Positions 1 through 6,189 of a stretch of 6,233 bases of DNA are shown here, piece by piece. Source of the stretch: Oscillospiraceae bacterium (GTDB lineage Bacteria; Bacillota; Clostridia; Oscillospirales; Ruminococcaceae); assembly GCA_031285945.1 (NCBI GenBank), contig JAITVF010000025.1:1-6233 (forward strand), in the 5' to 3' direction. The notes under the pieces are model-generated. The model was not told the DNA's origin. It searched no databases and saw nothing but the letters and a program-made list of their open reading frames with translations. The position numbers and the translations under genes were made by a program. The first letter of the stretch is position 1, and each line of letters opens with the position of its first letter.

Positions 1-1071
1 AAGTACACCCCAGAAGAGGTCAAGCTGCTCATGGTCGACCCCAAGGTAGTCGAGCTGGGCGTTTACAACGGCATCCCGCATCTTTTGGTTCCGGTCGTGA
101 CCGATCCCAAAAAGGCGGCGGGGGCCCTGGGCTGGGCTGTGGGCGAAATGATGAACCGCTATAAAGTATTCGCGGCCCACGGCGTAAAGAACCTTTCGGG
201 CTTTAATCAGCTCTGCGAAGACTCTGAGGATATGGAGCCCATGCCCAAGATCGTAATAATCATAGACGAGCTGGCCGACCTTATGATGGTCGCTCCCGGC
301 GAGGTGGAGGACGCTATCTGCCGCCTGGCACAAATGGCCAGGGCAGCGGGGATGCATCTTGTTATCGCCACCCAGCGCCCCTCGGTCGATATCATAACCG
401 GAACAATAAAGGCCAATATTCCCAGCCGGGTCGCCTTCGCGGTATCGTCGATGGTAGACAGCCGCACCATACTTGACATGGGCGGCGCCGAAAAGCTTTT
501 GGGGCGCGGCGATATGCTCTTTTACCCGGTAGGGATGAGCAAGCCCCTGCGGGTGCAGGGCTGCTTTGTTACCGAGAACGAGGTTGAGGAGGTGGTGGGC
601 TTTATAAAGGAGCACGACGCCCCCACCTACGACGAAGCCATAATGGAGGATATAGACCGCCACGCCGCCACCACAAAGGGCGCTAAGGGCTCTAAGGATC
701 CCGACCCCGCCGAGGAGAACGACGAGGACGATATGCTGCCCCAGGCTATCGAATGCGTGGTGGAGGCGGGGCAGGCCTCCACCTCCCAGCTCCAGCGCCG
801 CCTCAAGCTGGGCTACGCGCGGGCTGCCCGCATTATAGACCAGCTTGAGCAAAAGGGCGTGGTCGGCCCCTTTGAGGGCTCAAAGCCCCGCCAGGTGCTC
901 GTCTCACGCGAGCGGTATATGGAAATGAAGCTCCTGGGCGCCGAAAGCGCCATTCTCGGCAAGCAGGCGGAAACCCGGGCCGACCAGCCGCCCCAGCCCC
1001 TCGACCCCAAAATATTCTCAAAGCATCCCGTCAAGGCAAGGCCGGACGAGTTCGATTATGTCGACCTGTGA
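1..1071 (+). CDS. DNA translocase FtsK/SpoIIIE, C-terminal part (5' end outside window)
   Basis: This is a membrane-anchored, ATP-driven, double-stranded DNA pump that moves chromosome ends across the division septum (FtsK) or into the forespore (SpoIIIE). The reading frame is open from base 1 and ends at TGA 1069-1071, so about 356 codons are visible. The N-terminal membrane region, linker and Walker A loop lie upstream of the window. The visible part starts in the RecA-like motor at [14 protein letters not shown]. The Walker B strand [14 protein letters not shown] follows, with acidic D-E at 265-270. Next come the signature stretches [16 protein letters not shown] and [19 protein letters not shown]. 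After an acidic linker, a winged-helix gamma domain (about 729-906, [13 protein letters not shown] to RQVLVS) would read polar DNA motifs. A tail of about 50 residues, rich in Gln, Pro and Asp, follows it. FtsK and SpoIIIE cannot be separated without the N-terminus and genome context. The family call is very secure. Confidence 0.97.
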   Translation, partial: KYTPEEVKLLMVDPKVVELGVYNGIPHLLVPVVTDPKKAAGALGWAVGEMMNRYKVFAAHGVKNLSGFNQLCEDSEDMEPMPKIVIIIDELADLMMVAPGEVEDAICRLAQMARAAGMHLVIATQRPSVDIITGTIKANIPSRVAFAVSSMVDSRTILDMGGAEKLLGRGDMLFYPVGMSKPLRVQGCFVTENEVEEVVGFIKEHDAPTYDEAIMEDIDRHAATTKGAKGSKDPDPAEENDEDDMLPQAIECVVEAGQASTSQLQRRLKLGYARAARIIDQLEQKGVVGPFEGSKPRQVLVSRERYMEMKLLGAESAILGKQAETRADQPPQPLDPKIFSKHPVKARPDEFDYVDL

Positions 1072-1074
1072 GGA
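1071..1074 (+). promoter_or_regulatory. Shine-Dalgarno that decides the YgiQ start
   Basis: AGGA, beginning at the last base of the translocase stop codon, lies 11 nt before ATG 1086. The alternative in-frame GTG at 1068 overlaps the translocase stop but has no purine-rich site in front of it. The site therefore supports initiation at 1086. Confidence 0.55.
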
Positions 1075-1085
1075 ATGATGTTTAC

Positions 1086-3026
1086 ATGAGCTTTTTACCT
1101 CTTAGCGCGGGGGAAATGGCGGCAAAAGGGTGGGAAGACGCGGATTTTATCTGCGTTACCGGCGATTCCTATGTGGATCACCCCTCCTTTGGCGTAGCCA
1201 TAATCTCCCGGCTGCTCGAATCGGCGGGCTTTCGGGTCTGCATACTCGCCCAGCCGCAGTCCCCGGCGGATTACGCCCGCTTCGGACGGCCACGGCTGGG
1301 TTTTTTTGTAAACGGCGGCAATATAGATTCAATGGTCAGCAACTACACCGCCGCCAAAAAGCGCCGCTCCGACGATTCCTACACCGCCGGAAACAAAGCG
1401 GGCCGCCGCCCCGACCGCGCCCTTATAACCTACTGCCGCGGAATCCGGGCGGTCTATCCCGATATCCCTGTAATAATAGGCGGGATCGAGGCAAGCTTTA
1501 GGCGATTTGCCCACTACGATTATCACGGCGATACCGTCCGGCCGTCTATACTGCCCGACAGCGGCGCCGACATACTTTCCTACGGTATGGGGGAGCGCCA
1601 GACCCGTGAGATCGCGCGCCGCCTGGCGGACGGCGAGCCGGTCTCCTCCCTGGTAGACATAAGGGGTACCTGCGTTATGTCTAACGGCGCGGGGCTCCCC
1701 AAAAACGCCGTGACCTGCGCCTCGCTCCGCAGAGTAAGCGAGAATAAGGAGGCCTACGCCAGAGCCTTTAAGATGCAGCTAGACGAGCAGGATCCCGTTA
1801 CCGGAAAGCCGGTAATCCAGCAGCATGGCGAAAGGTATCTTGTTCAGAATCCGCCTGCCCCGCCCCTTAACACCCAGGAGCTCGACGAGATATTCGACCT
1901 GCCCTTCGAGCGTATGTATCACCCATCTTATGAGGCTCTGGGCGGCGTAAAATCGATACTGGAGGTCGAGTTTTCCATCATGCACAATCGCGGCTGCTTC
2001 GGCGGCTGCAACTTCTGCTCCATCACCCTCCACCAGGGGCGCTGCCTCACCGCGAGAAGCAAGGCGTCTATTTTGCGGGAGGCCAAAAGGATTACAGCCT
2101 CGCCCCGCTTTAAGGGCTATATCCACGACGTTGGCGGAGCTACCGCCAATTTTCGCCACCCCTCCTGCGAAAAGCAGCTGACAAAGGGCTTTTGCCGTGA
2201 CCGCCGCTGCCTCGGGAGGGAGCCCTGCCCCAATCTTACCGTTGACCACTCGGAATATCTGGATATTCTGCGGGCCCTTCGCGCTCTGCCCGGAGTCAAA
2301 AAAGTATTTGTACGCTCGGGGCTTCGCTACGACTACATAAACCAGGATCACGACGGTACTTTTTTGCGTGAGCTCGTGGAGCATCACGTAAGCGGGCAGC
2401 TTAAAATCGCCCCGGAGCACTGCTCCGGCCCTGTTCTCGATTTGATGGGCAAGCCTCGCATAGAATCCTTTTACCGCTTTGCCGATAATTTTAACCGGCT
2501 CACCAAAGCCGCGAAAAAAGAGCAATATCTTGTTCCCTACCTTATGTCCTCCCACCCCGGCTCCGCTCTTAAGGACGCGGTAGCCCTCGCCTTGTTTTTA
2601 AAGAAGAGGCGAATCCGCCCCGAACAGGTTCAGGATTTTTACCCCACACCCGGAACGGCCTCTACCTGTATGTTTTACACTGGCCTGAACCCCTTTACCA
2701 TGGAGCCCGTATACGTCCCGCGGGAGCCGGAGGAAAAGGCCATGCAGCGGGCGCTCTTGCAATACTTTAAGCCGGAAAACAGGGCGCTGGTCATAAAGGC
2801 GCTAAAAAAGGCGGGCAGAACCGATCTGATTGGCCCGGGGCCGGAATGCCTCATCCCGGCGGGCAATAAAGAAGAGTGTACGCTAAAAACGCCCGCCGGC
2901 AAGCGTAAGCCCGCGCCACGCGCCGGGGGGCGGGGTATCCTGGCCGCCGGAACGCCTGAGGCGGCTAAGTATCCGCCCCGAGGGAATAAAAAGAAGGGGA
3001 AGGGTAAAAAAGATGGCGGGCGGTAG
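1086..3026 (+). CDS. YgiQ family radical SAM protein (UPF0313)
   Basis: This is a cytoplasmic [4Fe-4S]/S-adenosylmethionine radical enzyme of the YgiQ family, whose substrate is not established. I chose ATG 1086 (646 aa) because family members begin with the same MSFLP-like stretch and it has an AGGA site; a GTG at 1068 would add six residues. The N-terminal domain carries the family hallmark VTGDSYVDHPSFG (near residue 30), then GGIEASFRRFAHYDY. The radical SAM cluster motif CxxxCxxC is C304, C308 and C311 in RGCFGGCNFCSIT. A second cysteine set, C361, C370, C375 and C381, precedes TVDH and matches the conserved spacing of the family. LKIAPEHCSGPVLDLMGKP and VQDFYPTPGTASTCMFYTG mark the C-terminal half. 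The last 50 or so residues are a low-complexity Lys/Arg/Gly/Pro tail beyond the conserved core. The gene sits 14 nt after the translocase and overlaps the MBL gene by 14 nt. Confidence 0.95.
   Translation: MSFLPLSAGEMAAKGWEDADFICVTGDSYVDHPSFGVAIISRLLESAGFRVCILAQPQSPADYARFGRPRLGFFVNGGNIDSMVSNYTAAKKRRSDDSYTAGNKAGRRPDRALITYCRGIRAVYPDIPVIIGGIEASFRRFAHYDYHGDTVRPSILPDSGADILSYGMGERQTREIARRLADGEPVSSLVDIRGTCVMSNGAGLPKNAVTCASLRRVSENKEAYARAFKMQLDEQDPVTGKPVIQQHGERYLVQNPPAPPLNTQELDEIFDLPFERMYHPSYEALGGVKSILEVEFSIMHNRGCFGGCNFCSITLHQGRCLTARSKASILREAKRITASPRFKGYIHDVGGATANFRHPSCEKQLTKGFCRDRRCLGREPCPNLTVDHSEYLDILRALRALPGVKKVFVRSGLRYDYINQDHDGTFLRELVEHHVSGQLKIAPEHCSGPVLDLMGKPRIESFYRFADNFNRLTKAAKKEQYLVPYLMSSHPGSALKDAVALALFLKKRRIRPEQVQDFYPTPGTASTCMFYTGLNPFTMEPVYVPREPEEKAMQRALLQYFKPENRALVIKALKKAGRTDLIGPGPECLIPAGNKEECTLKTPAGKRKPAPRAGGRGILAAGTPEAAKYPPRGNKKKGKGKKDGGR
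2994..3004 (+). promoter_or_regulatory. Strong Shine-Dalgarno for the MBL gene, inside the YgiQ tail
   Basis: AAGGGGAAGGG lies 8 nt before ATG 3013. The same bases encode part of the Lys/Gly-rich end of the YgiQ-family protein, so the ribosome binding site is embedded in the upstream coding sequence. Confidence 0.75.
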
Positions 3027-4029
3027 AAAAAGGCGTAGCCGTGTTTTTGGCGTAGTATTTCTGCTTGCGGCGCTGGTCGCGGGCTTTTGCATCCTCTCCT
3101 CTATGGAGGAGCTCGAGGGCTACGACTTCGGCCTGCCCGATATCGGCGCGCCTTCTTTCACCGACGTATTCGGCGAGGTGGAGGATATCTCCCGCGAGGC
3201 CGGCGGAGACACCTCTTTGGAGCATACCGTGGGGACCGTATCGGGCGAGGAGGGCGCAATCCTTGAGTTTCACCTCATCGATGTGGGCCAGGCCCAGAGC
3301 ATACTTATAATCGGGCCGGAAAAGACCGTACTCATCGACGGCGGCGAAAACAACCAGGGCGACGAGGTGCTTCGCTACCTAAGAGATCAGGGCGTTTCCT
3401 CCGTAGATCTTCTTATAGGCACCCACCCCCACTCCGACCACATAGGCGGACTTGACGATATAATCGCCTCGCTGGCGGTCGAGGAGGTAACGCTGCCGCC
3501 AATCCCCGGGGATATAACCCCCACAACAGATACCTATACCGACCTTTTGACCGCCATTCTAGAGCGTGACATCCCCTTTGTCACGGCCGCCCCCGGCGAC
3601 CGCTACGAGCTTGGGGAAGGTGCTTATCTCGCCGTTCTCGCTCCCGCAGGGGAGTACGACGACCTCAACAACATAAGCATTGTCTGCCGGGCGGTCTACG
3701 GAGACACCTCATTTCTTATTACCTCCGATATTGAAAGGAAGGCTGAGTCGGATATCCTTGAGGCGGGCGAGGCTCTTAGGTCCGACGTCCTGGTGGTAGC
3801 CCACCACGGATCCGATACCTCCAGCTCAGAGGAATTCCTGAGAGCGGTATCCCCCCGGGTGGCTCTTATCTCCTGCGGGGCGGACAATTCCTACGGTCAC
3901 CCCCACCGCGAGGTGATGGAAAGGCTCGAGTCGATGGACCTGCTCATCCGCCGCACCGACCTTGACGGAACTGTGCTGCTTGTATCGGACGGCGAAAATA
4001 TCAGAATCGAGACTGAAAATGCCGGATAA
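3013..4029 (+). CDS. Membrane-anchored ComEC/Rec2-type metallo-beta-lactamase-fold hydrolase
   Basis: This is a 338-aa metal-dependent hydrolase resembling the C-terminal MBL domain of the competence protein ComEC, without the ComEC channel. A basic N-terminus (GGRKRRSR) is followed by one hydrophobic helix (about residues 11-29) with no clear cleavage site, so it is probably a signal anchor with the enzyme outside the membrane. An acidic linker (about 31-82) leads to the MBL fold at about 84-335: FHLIDVGQAQSILI, VLIDGGENNQGDEVL, and the metal-binding HxHxDH as H138, H140, D142 and H143. A likely bridging Asp is D239 in FLITSDIE. The ComEC-type VVAHHGSDTSSSEEF (HHGS 264-267) and SYGHPH (H296, H298) follow. 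The family includes proteins proposed to be extracellular nucleases or phosphodiesterases; the substrate here is unknown. Its ATG overlaps the YgiQ end by 14 nt, and its stop overlaps the DUF3006 gene by 11 nt. I do not call it comEC because the membrane channel is absent. Confidence 0.92.
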   Translation: MAGGRKRRSRVFGVVFLLAALVAGFCILSSMEELEGYDFGLPDIGAPSFTDVFGEVEDISREAGGDTSLEHTVGTVSGEEGAILEFHLIDVGQAQSILIIGPEKTVLIDGGENNQGDEVLRYLRDQGVSSVDLLIGTHPHSDHIGGLDDIIASLAVEEVTLPPIPGDITPTTDTYTDLLTAILERDIPFVTAAPGDRYELGEGAYLAVLAPAGEYDDLNNISIVCRAVYGDTSFLITSDIERKAESDILEAGEALRSDVLVVAHHGSDTSSSEEFLRAVSPRVALISCGADNSYGHPHREVMERLESMDLLIRRTDLDGTVLLVSDGENIRIETENAG

Positions 4030-4288
4030 TAGCATAGATAATATACTGATTGTAGATCGCATTGTGGAAACTATAGCCCTATGCGAGGGCTATAGCGGAA
4101 AAACGCGCGAAATTCCCCTGGGCCTGCTCCCCCCAGGCGTTAGTGAGGGCGACGTTTTGCGGGATACCAAAGACGGCCTGCTTATAGACCGGGATGAGAC
4201 CTCCCGGCGAAGAGCCCGCAACGCAGAGCTTTTCAAAGCTCTTGCCGACAGGCCCCGCACCGGGAGCAGGAACCGGTTTAATAAATAG
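4019..4288 (+). CDS. DUF3006 family small protein
   Basis: This is an 89-aa cytoplasmic-looking protein with no signal peptide or membrane segment. ATG 4019 lies inside the end of the MBL gene (11-nt overlap) and gives the expected start just before ILIVDRIVETIALCE. The frame is open further upstream, but that would only add residues antisense to nothing conserved and embedded in the MBL gene. DUF3006 features visible are the N-terminal VDRIVE strand, an acidic/Glu residue in the next strand, the REIPLGLLPPGVSEGDVL core (about residues 30-47) and a C-terminal helix DETSRRRARNAELFKAL (about 59-75). These proteins commonly sit beside ComEC-type MBL genes, and their biochemical role is unknown. 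No strong Shine-Dalgarno is seen, so translation is probably coupled to the MBL gene. The tail after residue 76 (DRPRTGSRNRFNK) is basic and poorly conserved-looking. Confidence 0.88.
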   Translation: MPDNSIDNILIVDRIVETIALCEGYSGKTREIPLGLLPPGVSEGDVLRDTKDGLLIDRDETSRRRARNAELFKALADRPRTGSRNRFNK

Positions 4289-4349
4289 CCGGAATTCCGA
4301 TGCCGCGTATTGCTCTAACGGCCGGATGGCCATCGCCTCTATAGCAATT

Positions 4350-4505
4350 TTAACCGTTTGCGCCGGCTTTTTCCTTGCCTGACTTTGCCTTTCCCTGTAT
4401 CTCGGGAACGGGAGGCGTATCGTTCTTTTTAAAACGCTGCTTTTTGTTGGACTCGGTGCCGTGCGGCTCCTTAGGGTCGGGTCTTCGCATACCTGCCTTA
4501 GCCAT
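4350..4505 (-). CDS. Small conserved-looking basic protein, 51 aa, function unknown
   Basis: On the minus strand, ATG (4505-4503) opens a 51-codon frame ending in TAA at 4352-4350. The product begins MAKAGMRRPDPKEPHGTESN, continues through a Lys/Asn-rich patch and TPPVPEIQGKAK, and ends SGKEKAGANG. It is hydrophilic, rich in Lys, Gly, Pro and Glu, has no Cys, Trp or membrane segment, and is probably largely unstructured. The start is supported by GGAG 7 nt upstream (4513-4516). Wholly in-frame coding with sensible codons argues that it is real, and the sequence resembles small uncharacterised proteins I associate with clostridial genomes, although I cannot name a family. It converges with the DUF3006 gene (61 nt between stops) and lies about 190 nt downstream of the DUF975-like gene on the same strand. 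A spore-packaging or nucleic-acid-binding role could be imagined from its composition, but nothing here shows it. Confidence 0.8.
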   Translation of the reverse strand: MAKAGMRRPDPKEPHGTESNKKQRFKKNDTPPVPEIQGKAKSGKEKAGANG

Positions 4506-4512
4506 AATTATT

Positions 4513-4516
4513 CTCC
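4513..4516 (-). promoter_or_regulatory. Shine-Dalgarno of the 51-aa gene
   Basis: On the minus strand CGGAGA precedes ATG 4505. The GGAG core is separated from the start codon by 7 nt, a near-ideal spacing, and it decides the start against the internal Met at codon 6. Confidence 0.75.
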
Positions 4517-4530
4517 GTTTTTTTACTGAC

Positions 4531-4559
4531 AGTATACCCCGCGCGGCGTGCGTTTATCA
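4531..4559 (-). promoter_or_regulatory. Possible promoter of the 51-aa gene
   Basis: On the minus strand a TATACT hexamer (plus 4531-4536) matches the sigma-A -10 consensus at five of six positions and would start transcription about 19 nt before the ATG, leaving room for the GGAG site. At 17-nt spacing the -35 position reads TGATAA (4554-4559), a poor sigma-A match. The pair is loosely reminiscent of forespore sigma-G promoters, but this is weak. Read-through from the upstream gene is an alternative source of transcript. Confidence 0.3.
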
Positions 4560-4612
4560 GCAGGCAAACATAACGCGCCATGCGCGAAGTGATATTTCGC
4601 ATTTAAAATACT

Positions 4613-4659
4613 TCATTCTAATGTTTCCCCCGCCAAAGGCGGGGGAAACATTAGAATGA
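4613..4659. repeat. 22-bp perfect inverted repeat with 3-nt loop (long hairpin, possible terminator)
   Basis: The arms 4613-4634 and 4638-4659 are exact reverse complements around an AAA loop. The inner part is GC-rich (TTTCCCCCGCC facing GGCGGGGGAAA) and the outer part AT-rich (ATTCTAATG). It begins 33 nt downstream of the stop of the minus-strand membrane protein gene, so it may stop that transcript or protect its 3' end. Neither side has a proper uninterrupted T-tract directly after the GC stem; the minus side reads AAGTATTTTAAA after the hairpin. A classic intrinsic terminator is thus plausible but not proven. A dispersed palindromic element is the other option; no target duplication is evident. 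Confidence 0.85.
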
Positions 4660-4692
4660 TATTATAAAAAGCATTCTATTTGCGGAGTAGCA

Positions 4693-5613
4693 TCAATCCC
4701 CTGTATAAAGGGCATTATCTTCCGGGGCTTCCGGCTCACGGCCTTTGGCGGTATATTCCGCCGAGGCTACAGGCTCGGGCCTGCGGTTCATCCGCTCGCG
4801 GCGCTCGCAGAGGTACCGGCTCATAATCATACCGCCCGCCGAGCGCGAGGGCAGGACATAGAATATAAGCAAAGTAAAAAATGTAAAGGGCGCGAGTATA
4901 TACCAGCCTATATAGGAAAGTGAAAAGAGAAAGAGCATTCCCCTATGCCCTTTTGAGGCGCGAACCGATTCCTTTATGATCTGTCCGGCGCTTTTGTCTT
5001 CGCTGCAAATAAGAAAGGCCGTGAGGGTATACTTCTGCACGAATATTCCAAAGAGTATTCCCGCCAGCAAAAACAGGCCGCAGGCCAAAACAACCCCGAC
5101 GCTGGCGGCGGCGCGACTCTCGCGGCTCAATTCCTCAAGGATGAGAAACCGCACCGAAACAAGCATGATCCCGCCGGGAAACGCAAAGAACAGAATCCCC
5201 CATAGCGAAGCGCGCAGATTCACCTGTATCGAAAGCCACAGCGCCCTCATATATTTTTTAGGGCCGGTAAAGAAGTAAAACAGGTCAAAGAAGCGGGGCG
5301 GAATTTCGGCGGCGGCGTTATAAAAATACCGCTGCGCCCCAAGATATAAAGGAGAGAGCAATAGAGAAATAAGGGTGAAGCCCGCCGTTATCATTACGCC
5401 GTATCTGTTCTCAGAGTAAAAAACAAGCCGCAAAAAATAGCCGGGCTCACCCCCGAGCGAAACGTCGCCGGAGGCGAGCCAGACAAAGAAGGCGTCGAGG
5501 GCCGCGAGCGCGCCAAAAATTCCCGCGCATAGCGCAAAGATTCCGGCCGCCGCGCCCCAATGCCCCCTGAGGGATTCGCGGGCGTTTTTTTTCACCATTC
5601 TAAAAAATGACAT
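4693..5613 (-). CDS. Multi-pass integral membrane protein, DUF975-like
   Basis: This is a 306-aa membrane protein of unknown function. It runs from ATG 5613-5611 to TGA 4695-4693, with a CGGGGAG site (5624-5630) about 10 nt before the start. The N-terminus KKNARESLRGHWGAAAGIFAL fits the opening of DUF975-type proteins (small basic helix, then GHW and a membrane span). Hydrophobic segments lie at about residues 21-47, 71-92, 134-156, 169-193 and 226-254. The most telling motif is IIKESVRASKGHRGMLFLF followed by SLSYIGWYILAPFT (about 212-244), which matches the family's S-x-x-x-x-KGH...LSFIGW pattern. A mid-protein FFDLFYFFTGPKKYMRAL segment also fits. The C-terminus after about 268 is charged, hydrophilic and likely cytoplasmic. 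It follows the corrinoid adenosyltransferase by 63 nt on the same strand, with no known functional tie. The family assignment is by motif memory and is moderately secure; membrane localisation is secure. Confidence 0.8.
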   Translation of the reverse strand: MSFFRMVKKNARESLRGHWGAAAGIFALCAGIFGALAALDAFFVWLASGDVSLGGEPGYFLRLVFYSENRYGVMITAGFTLISLLLSPLYLGAQRYFYNAAAEIPPRFFDLFYFFTGPKKYMRALWLSIQVNLRASLWGILFFAFPGGIMLVSVRFLILEELSRESRAAASVGVVLACGLFLLAGILFGIFVQKYTLTAFLICSEDKSAGQIIKESVRASKGHRGMLFLFSLSYIGWYILAPFTFFTLLIFYVLPSRSAGGMIMSRYLCERRERMNRRPEPVASAEYTAKGREPEAPEDNALYTGD

Positions 5614-5676
5614 GATGTCGATTCTCCCCGGCGATGTAAGGCTTTGTAGAAATACGCAATTTTTATACGACTTGTA

Positions 5677-6189
5677 TTAATACTCTATACCCTCACGGGC
5701 CGTGACCCCGCGGGAATAAGGGTGGCTTTTGCAGACAAAATCAGTGTGATAATCGCAAATGGCCGCAAGCTCTTCGGGGGGATTATGCCCCGTGAGAACA
5801 AGCTCCATACCGGGCGGGCAATCTTTAGCAAGGCAAAGCAGCCCCTCCAGGGGAATAAGCCCGAGAACCGCCGCGTCCACGACCTCGTCCAGGACAGCGA
5901 GATCGTACCGGCCGCAAAGCGCCTTGTCCCGCACCTCGCCAAAGGCGGCAAGGTGCTCCTTTTGCGTTGCCGCCCTTTCTTCCCCGTTCATCTGAAACAG
6001 GAACTTCTCACCCGTTTTGGCCAGCATAACCGTGGCCCCCAGCCGCCGCAGCGAGCCCAGCTCCCCCGAGCCCCTTCCCTTGAGGAACTGCGCGAAGAGA
6101 ACGCGCTTTCCCCGGCCCAGAGCGCGTACGCAAAGCCCTGCCGCCGCGGTGGTTTTTCCCTTGCCGTTACCAGTGTAAAGATGAATCAT
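5677..6189 (-). CDS. cobA: Corrinoid (cob(I)yrinic acid a,c-diamide) adenosyltransferase, CobA/CobO/BtuR family
   Basis: This cytoplasmic enzyme transfers the 5'-deoxyadenosyl group of ATP to the cobalt of reduced corrinoids, in adenosylcobalamin synthesis or salvage. The 170-aa product starts at ATG 6189-6187, with GAGGGCAGG-like purine sequence just upstream, and ends at TAA 5679-5677. The family's unusual P-loop TGNGKGKTTAA covers residues 6-16. RVLFAQFLKGRGSGEL (about 29-44) contributes to the active site. DLAVLDEVVDA (96-106) is the Walker B-like strand with D101-E102. ELVLTGHNPPEEL (129-141) and the closing HPYSRGVTAREGIEY (156-170) are the conserved C-terminal signatures. It lacks the longer N-terminal arm of the Salmonella protein, as is usual for short clostridial forms. 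No other cobalamin gene is within the window, so whether it serves synthesis, salvage or an adenosylcobalamin-dependent enzyme cannot be told. Confidence 0.94.
   Translation of the reverse strand: MIHLYTGNGKGKTTAAAGLCVRALGRGKRVLFAQFLKGRGSGELGSLRRLGATVMLAKTGEKFLFQMNGEERAATQKEHLAAFGEVRDKALCGRYDLAVLDEVVDAAVLGLIPLEGLLCLAKDCPPGMELVLTGHNPPEELAAICDYHTDFVCKSHPYSRGVTAREGIEY

Noticed and set aside
1068..1085. GTG at 1068 as start of the YgiQ gene
   Set aside because: It has no Shine-Dalgarno in front, and the ATG at 1086 matches the usual family N-terminus and has AGGA upstream.
1779..2555. 258-codon open frame on the minus strand opposite the YgiQ gene
   Set aside because: It is antisense to a strongly conserved radical SAM protein, shows no recognisable motif, and is explained by the codon composition of the real gene.
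4289..4349. Intrinsic terminator between the converging DUF3006 and 51-aa genes
   Set aside because: CGGAATTCCG (4290-4299) and GATGGCCATC are short palindromes without workable loops or following T-runs; no convincing terminator is present.
4375..4659. 94-codon plus-strand frame across the intergenic region
   Set aside because: It runs antisense to the 51-aa gene and through the palindrome, lacks a ribosome binding site, and its product has no family features.
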